Positions 7,295 through 10,504 of a stretch of 10,504 bases of DNA are shown here, one piece after another. Both the position numbers and the translations under genes were made by a program. The DNA comes from JBLIOB01 sp047639575. Lineage in GTDB: Bacteria; Bacteroidota; Bacteroidia; Flavobacteriales_D; Parvicellaceae. How positions within the stretch are numbered: the first letter of the stretch is position 1; each line of letters begins with the position of its first letter. The notes beneath the pieces are model-generated. The model was given only the letters and a program-made list of their open reading frames with translations. It did no database searches and was not told the DNA's origin. The stretch lies in contig JBLIOB010000137.1 of the NCBI GenBank assembly GCA_047639575.1, positions 1 to 10,504 on the forward strand, read 5' to 3'.

Positions 7295-8212
7295 TTAATC
7301 TTTTGAGAAGTAATCTTTCGATTGATAAATTCCTGTTTTTTGTTTTTCGATTTGCATCAGCACATCATTGGCTAAACTGCTTGCTCCAAACCTAAACCAC
7401 TCATTACTTAGCCATGCGTCACCTAGTGTTTCTTTTACAAGCATTAAGTAATGTAAAGCCAACTTTGAGTTGGAAATACCTCCTGCCGGTTTCATTCCGA
7501 TCATTGTCTCTGTTGCATAGAAGTAATCTTTAATCGCTTCTAACATCACACTTGTAACAGGTAGTGTGGCTGCTGGGTTGATTTTACCTGTTGAAGTTTT
7601 AATAAAGTCGGCACCTGCGTACATTGCTATATCACTTGCTCTTCTAACTTTATCCAAAGATCCTAGCTCTCCGGTTTCCAAAATCACTTTTAATCGAGCA
7701 TTCCCACAAGCAGCCTTCACAGCTGCAATCTCATCATAAACGTAATTATATTCACCCTGATGGAAACGACCTCTTGAAATTACCATATCAACTTCATCCG
7801 CACCAGAATCTACGGCTAATTTTGTATCTGATATCTTGACTTCCATACTCGATTGTCCAGCTGGAAAAGCTGTAGCAACAGAAGCGACTTTAATTCCACT
7901 TCCTTTTAATGCTGCTTTTGCCTGACCAACAAAATTTGGGTAAACACAGACAGCTGCAACTGTTGGCAGATCAGGATTTGAAACATGCAAATACTTCGCC
8001 TTATTACATAACTGGCTTACTTTTCCTATTGTGTCAGCTCCTTCTAATGTTGTCAAATCAATCATGTTAAGGACCATCTTCAGCCCTTGCATTTTTGACT
8101 CTTTCTTTATACTTCTGCTCGTTATTCTACTTATTCTATCGTTTACTCCAACTTGGTCAACTCTCGGAGACAAACTAAAATCAGGCAGGGTATGTGCTTT
8201 CGATTTTCCCAT
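7295..8212 (-). CDS. deoC: Deoxyribose-phosphate aldolase
   Basis: This enzyme cleaves 2-deoxy-D-ribose 5-phosphate to glyceraldehyde 3-phosphate and acetaldehyde, the last step of deoxynucleoside breakdown. From the ATG at 8212 the protein has 305 residues. An upstream in-frame ATG at 8296 would add 28 residues but lies upstream of a promoter match at 8264-8271 and adds unrelated hydrophobic sequence, so 8212 is preferred. Residues counted from 8212: Asp142 in VDMVIS, Lys205 in FIKTSTGK (the Schiff-base lysine) and Lys241 in MKPAGG. The N-terminal extension before MIDLTTLEG, with RSIKKESK, marks the longer DERA subgroup that includes the animal enzymes, rather than the roughly 250-residue E. 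coli type. It is the first gene of a unit with two ALDH genes, separated from the next by a single codon. Confidence 0.95.
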   Translation of the reverse strand: MGKSKAHTLPDFSLSPRVDQVGVNDRISRITSRSIKKESKMQGLKMVLNMIDLTTLEGADTIGKVSQLCNKAKYLHVSNPDLPTVAAVCVYPNFVGQAKAALKGSGIKVASVATAFPAGQSSMEVKISDTKLAVDSGADEVDMVISRGRFHQGEYNYVYDEIAAVKAACGNARLKVILETGELGSLDKVRRASDIAMYAGADFIKTSTGKINPAATLPVTSVMLEAIKDYFYATETMIGMKPAGGISNSKLALHYLMLVKETLGDAWLSNEWFRFGASSLANDVLMQIEKQKTGIYQSKDYFSKD

Positions 8213-8263
8213 AAATACATTTGTTAGACCTAGCATGAGTAGTGCCAATAGTCTATTGGAAGG

Positions 8264-8271
8264 CAAATATA
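8264..8271 (-). promoter_or_regulatory. Predicted -7 element for deoC
   Basis: TATATTTG on the minus strand matches TAnnTTTG exactly and lies 51 bases before the preferred deoC ATG. No clear TTG is found 17-23 bases upstream, so the promoter may be weak or need an activator. Its place downstream of the alternative start at 8296 supports the shorter DeoC. Confidence 0.45.
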
Positions 8272-8371
8272 ATGAATTCGGATGTGGCACGACCATCTAC
8301 TGTCGATTCAATCTAGAAAATTCCTATTTGCAAGCTATCTGGGGTTTCGATTTAGGCGAAATTCCAATTCA

Positions 8372-8400
8372 TTGTTATTTGCTAGAAAACAGTAACTTAG
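8372..8400 (+). promoter_or_regulatory. Predicted promoter for the hypothetical gene at 8429
   Basis: TTG (8372-8374), 18 bases, then TAACTTAG (8393-8400), one mismatch from TAnnTTTG. The spacing fits the Bacteroidota consensus and would give a leader of about 20 nt before the ATG at 8429. It is divergent from the deoC promoter element about 100 bases away. Confidence 0.4.
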
Positions 8401-8428
8401 GTATTAGACAAGACTAAAACACAGACTC

Positions 8429-8863
8429 ATGGAAATTACCTACGATATACTCCGACCAATTATAAAGAAAGAAGAAATTAATGGAAACCAAATAGCAATT
8501 GAGTTTCAAGCTCCTGGGCAACTTGAACCAATCCAAGCTACTGGAGTAGTTGTTCCAGATCAGAAAGACATGATGAAAAGTGCTGGAAAGCAAGCTATTA
8601 AAACAGGTGTGTTTTATGCTGCAATTAGGAGCATTTCACGTTTATTCGGTGGGGCCATTGGCGGAACCGCTGGAAGCATAGCAAGTTCAGCAACTTCTAC
8701 CGTTGGCTATACAGTTATGAGCAGTACAAATAATTCTCAAGATATGATGAAAGCATCTATCACTCCAGAAAAACAACAAGCTGCCGTAATAACCGCATTC
8801 AACCAAGTTCAGAGTAGTTTTGAGTGGAACAACGAGCTAAAATCATGGAGCGGAAAAAACTAG
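8429..8863 (+). CDS. Hypothetical protein with glycine-rich hydrophobic core
   Basis: I do not recognise this 144-residue protein. Residues 1-45 look like a small beta-rich region (ITYDILRP, IAIEFQAPG, ATGVVVPD). Residues 57-100 are rich in Gly, Ala and Ser with regular glycines (LFGGAIGGTAGSIASS, 72-87), resembling a glycine-zipper or weak membrane-associated helix pair. This core is bracketed by two similar motifs, KDMMKSA (46-52) and QDMMKAS (104-110). The C-terminal 35 residues are polar and contain Trp133 and Trp140. There is no signal peptide. It is probably a real gene: it has a full frame, a promoter-like site upstream and no competing frame. It stands alone between deoC (divergent) and cysC (same strand, 151 bases downstream), so context gives no function. 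Confidence 0.7.
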   Translation: MEITYDILRPIIKKEEINGNQIAIEFQAPGQLEPIQATGVVVPDQKDMMKSAGKQAIKTGVFYAAIRSISRLFGGAIGGTAGSIASSATSTVGYTVMSSTNNSQDMMKASITPEKQQAAVITAFNQVQSSFEWNNELKSWSGKN

Positions 8864-8880
8864 TTAAGATTAGTTTCTTT
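8857..8880 (+). terminator. Weak possible terminator after the hypothetical gene
   Basis: AAACTA (8857-8862) can pair with TAGTTT (8871-8876) across an 8-base loop, followed by CTTT. The stem is only 6 AT-rich base pairs and overlaps the stop codon, so this is a tentative call. Confidence 0.25.
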
Positions 8881-8960
8881 GCGACATAAGAAAAAGTCAA
8901 GTTCATTTAAGAGCAAATTAAAATACGTAGACGAACACTTTCAAACGAACTAGGACTAAC

Positions 8961-9010
8961 TTGATCACATTGATCTTTAATTAATTCTATAATTGCCTAC
9001 ATTTACTTTG
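8961..9010 (+). promoter_or_regulatory. Putative cysC promoter region with a TTGATC direct repeat
   Basis: The 151-base gap before cysC holds two TTGATC copies (8961-8966 and 8970-8975), separated by ACA. Near-matches to the Bacteroidota -7 element follow: TATAATTG (8988-8995), TACATTTA (8998-9005) and TTACTTTG (9003-9010), each one mismatch away. None has an ideal TTG spacing (15 or 24-25 bases rather than 17-23). A promoter is expected here because cysC heads the operon, but the exact element cannot be chosen. The repeats could be an operator. Confidence 0.35.
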
Positions 9011-9014
9011 CTAA

Positions 9015-9620
9015 ATGAAGGACGAGGGAAGAAACATTTATTCTGTATTTGACGAGATTCTAAATCGAGTTGATAAGGAAAAATTATTAAATCAAAAAGG
9101 GATCGTTATATGGATCACTGGTCTATCTGGGTCTGGCAAAACCACAATTGCCAAAGGCCTTGAACGAAAATTACATAACGAGGGTGTATTAACTCAATTA
9201 TTAGACGGTGATAATATTCGCACTGGTATTAATAATAATCTTGGATTTTCACTTGAAGATAGGACAGAAAATATTCGAAGAATATCGGAAATTGCCAAGC
9301 TCTTTTTAAACAATGGCACCATTACTATATGTTGTTTTGTGAGTCCTACTATAGAAATCAGAGCCATCGCCAAAAACATTATTGGACCAGACTCCTTTCT
9401 GGAAGTCTTCATAAATACGCCAATATCAGTATGTGAAGCTCGAGATGTAAAGGGACTTTATGCAAAAGCAAGATCTGGTGAAATTCAAAATTTTACTGGA
9501 ATTGATTCGCCATTTGAGGCTCCAGATGTTAACTTCACCGAAATATTAACAGACCACAAAACTGTAGAGGAATCTGTTGAAGATTTGTACAAAACAATAA
9601 TTGATAAAATAAAAGCATAG
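9015..9620 (+). CDS. cysC: Adenylyl-sulfate kinase (APS kinase)
   Basis: This enzyme phosphorylates adenosine 5'-phosphosulfate at the 3' position with ATP to make PAPS, in the cytoplasm. The protein has 201 residues, typical for CysC. The Walker A motif GLSGSGKT spans 36-43. LLDGDNIR (62-69) with NNNLGFSLEDRTENIRR (73-89) forms the APS-binding region. CCFVSPTIEIR (106-116) sits at the position of the family's SPYR stretch, in a form I associate with Bacteroidota sequences. DVKGLYAKAR (144-153) and FTGIDSPFEAP (160-170) are the conserved lid and nucleotide contacts. It is followed after one base by cysD, so the two are surely co-transcribed. PAPS may feed sulfation or reduction. No PAPS reductase or sulfotransferase is seen in this window. 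Confidence 0.96.
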   Translation: MKDEGRNIYSVFDEILNRVDKEKLLNQKGIVIWITGLSGSGKTTIAKGLERKLHNEGVLTQLLDGDNIRTGINNNLGFSLEDRTENIRRISEIAKLFLNNGTITICCFVSPTIEIRAIAKNIIGPDSFLEVFINTPISVCEARDVKGLYAKARSGEIQNFTGIDSPFEAPDVNFTEILTDHKTVEESVEDLYKTIIDKIKA

Positions 9621-9621
9621 T

Positions 9622-10504
9622 ATGAGTTCATATAGCTTAACCCATTTAAAAGAACTTGAATCAGAATCAATTTTTCTTATTCGAGAAGTTGCAGCGCAAT
9701 TTGAAAATCCTGTTTTACTTTTTTCAGGAGGTAAAGATTCAATTGTCTGCTATCACCTAGCTAGAAAAGCTTTCTTTCCGGCAAAAGTGCCATTTCCATT
9801 AATGCATGTTGATACAGGTCACAATTTCTCTGAAACTATCGAGTTTCGTGATCAATTAATGGAAAAGACAGGTGCTAGACTAATTATTGCTTCAGTTCAA
9901 GATGCAATTGACGAAGGAAAAGCAGTGGAAGAAACAGGATTTAACGCAAGTCGAAACGGACTACAAACTGTTGCTCTGTTAGAAGGAATTGAATCAAATA
10001 AATTCGATTGTGCAATGGGCGGTGCCCGAAGAGATGAAGAAAAAGCTCGGGCAAAAGAACGGTTCTTTTCTCATCGGGATGAATTTGGACAATGGGATCC
10101 AAAAAATCAACGCCCGGAATTATGGAACACCTTCAATGGTAAAAAGCATATGGGAGAACATTTTAGAGCTTTTCCAATTTCAAATTGGACGGAGATGGAT
10201 ATCTGGCAGTACATCTTAGCTGAAAACATTGATTTACCATCTATTTATTTCTCACACCAGAGAGAGGTATTTGATAGGGACGGAGCGATTTTAGCGAAAA
10301 CAGATTTCATTAACATGAGAGACTCTGAAGTAGCAGAAGAGAGAATAGTAAGATTCAGAACTATCGGTGACGCCACCTGTACTGGAGCCGTTATGTCTAA
10401 CGCTTCAACTTTAGAAGAAATCATTGAAGAAGTAGCTTCAACGAGAGTGACTGAACGAGGAGGAAGAGCCGATGACAAAAGATCTGAAGCGGCAATGGAA
10501 GACA
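9622..10504 (+). CDS. cysD: Sulfate adenylyltransferase subunit 2 (CysD), 3' end outside window
   Basis: CysD is the ATP-pyrophosphatase-type subunit that, with the GTPase CysN, forms APS from sulfate and ATP. The frame opens at the ATG at 9622, one base after the cysC stop, and runs to the window edge, giving 294 residues. The family is about 300 residues, so only a few C-terminal residues are missing. The PP-loop SGGKDS spans 35-40, HVDTGHNF 62-69, and GGARRDEEKARAKER 133-147, all diagnostic. WTEMDIWQYI (189-198) and the TIGDATCTGAV region near the C-terminus also fit CysD. The coding frame is intact throughout. cysN is expected just downstream, outside the window. Confidence 0.96.
   Translation, partial: MSSYSLTHLKELESESIFLIREVAAQFENPVLLFSGGKDSIVCYHLARKAFFPAKVPFPLMHVDTGHNFSETIEFRDQLMEKTGARLIIASVQDAIDEGKAVEETGFNASRNGLQTVALLEGIESNKFDCAMGGARRDEEKARAKERFFSHRDEFGQWDPKNQRPELWNTFNGKKHMGEHFRAFPISNWTEMDIWQYILAENIDLPSIYFSHQREVFDRDGAILAKTDFINMRDSEVAEERIVRFRTIGDATCTGAVMSNASTLEEIIEEVASTRVTERGGRADDKRSEAAMED

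Noticed and set aside
8213..8296. Longer DeoC N-terminus from the ATG at 8296
   Set aside because: The extra 28 residues are unlike DERA proteins, and the segment contains a TATATTTG promoter element upstream of the better start at 8212.
8031..8417. Plus-strand open frame of 128 codons antisense to deoC and running into the intergenic region
   Set aside because: Most of it is the reverse strand of the conserved DeoC N-terminus and it shows no recognisable domain.
9989..10219. Plus-strand open frame inside cysD
   Set aside because: It is out of frame with the clear CysD coding sequence, whose motifs continue through this whole stretch.
1..10504. Mobile element, phage, CRISPR or defence system
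   Set aside because: No transposase, integrase, repeat array, nuclease or tRNA-associated boundary was seen; all recognised genes are metabolic or surface related.

Overview
The window looks like chromosomal DNA from a Bacteroidota species, most likely of the Flavobacteriia type. It is AT-rich by eye. It carries a RemB/Wzi-like outer-membrane protein, a DUF2061 gene coupled to cysQ, and promoter-like sites of the Bacteroidota form TTG-N(17-23)-TAnnTTTG. No rRNA, tRNA, CRISPR array, insertion sequence or phage gene was seen.

Layout. (1) Positions 1-2664, minus strand: a GDP-L-fucose operon, gmd then fcl, followed by a partial gene for a RemB/Wzi-like beta-barrel protein that begins at a TTG one codon after the fcl stop. 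A near-perfect Bacteroidota promoter lies just upstream of gmd. (2) Positions 2865-3816, plus strand: two overlapping, divergent COQ4-like genes. Both keep the HDxxH-x11-E metal-site signature. (3) Positions 3817-4823, minus strand: a DUF2061 membrane protein and cysQ (PAP phosphatase), overlapping by 4 bp. The cysQ stop abuts the stop of the second COQ4-like gene with no spacer. (4) Positions 4946-8212, minus strand: deoC, an active aldehyde dehydrogenase, and a short inactive ALDH-fold protein. Together the two ALDH genes look like an ALDH16 protein divided by one in-frame stop. (5) Positions 8429-8863, plus strand: an unrecognised small protein with a glycine-rich hydrophobic core. (6) Positions 9015-10504, plus strand: cysC and a nearly complete cysD, the start of a sulfate-activation operon that continues beyond the window.

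How the genes may work together. CysD (with CysN, presumably downstream) makes APS, CysC makes PAPS, and CysQ removes the PAP left after sulfate transfer or reduction. Gmd and Fcl make GDP-L-fucose for surface glycans, and the RemB/Wzi-like protein probably acts at the outer membrane in surface polysaccharide or motility. A sulfated fucose-containing surface glycan is a possible common theme but is inference only. DeoC splits deoxyribose 5-phosphate into glyceraldehyde 3-phosphate and acetaldehyde, and the neighbouring ALDH is well placed to oxidise the acetaldehyde.

The most unusual points are the split ALDH16 pair within a three-gene same-frame array (each stop followed by one codon and then ATG), the tandem COQ4-like pair in a lineage expected to use menaquinone, and the sulfate-activation genes separated by a deoxyribose-catabolism cassette.
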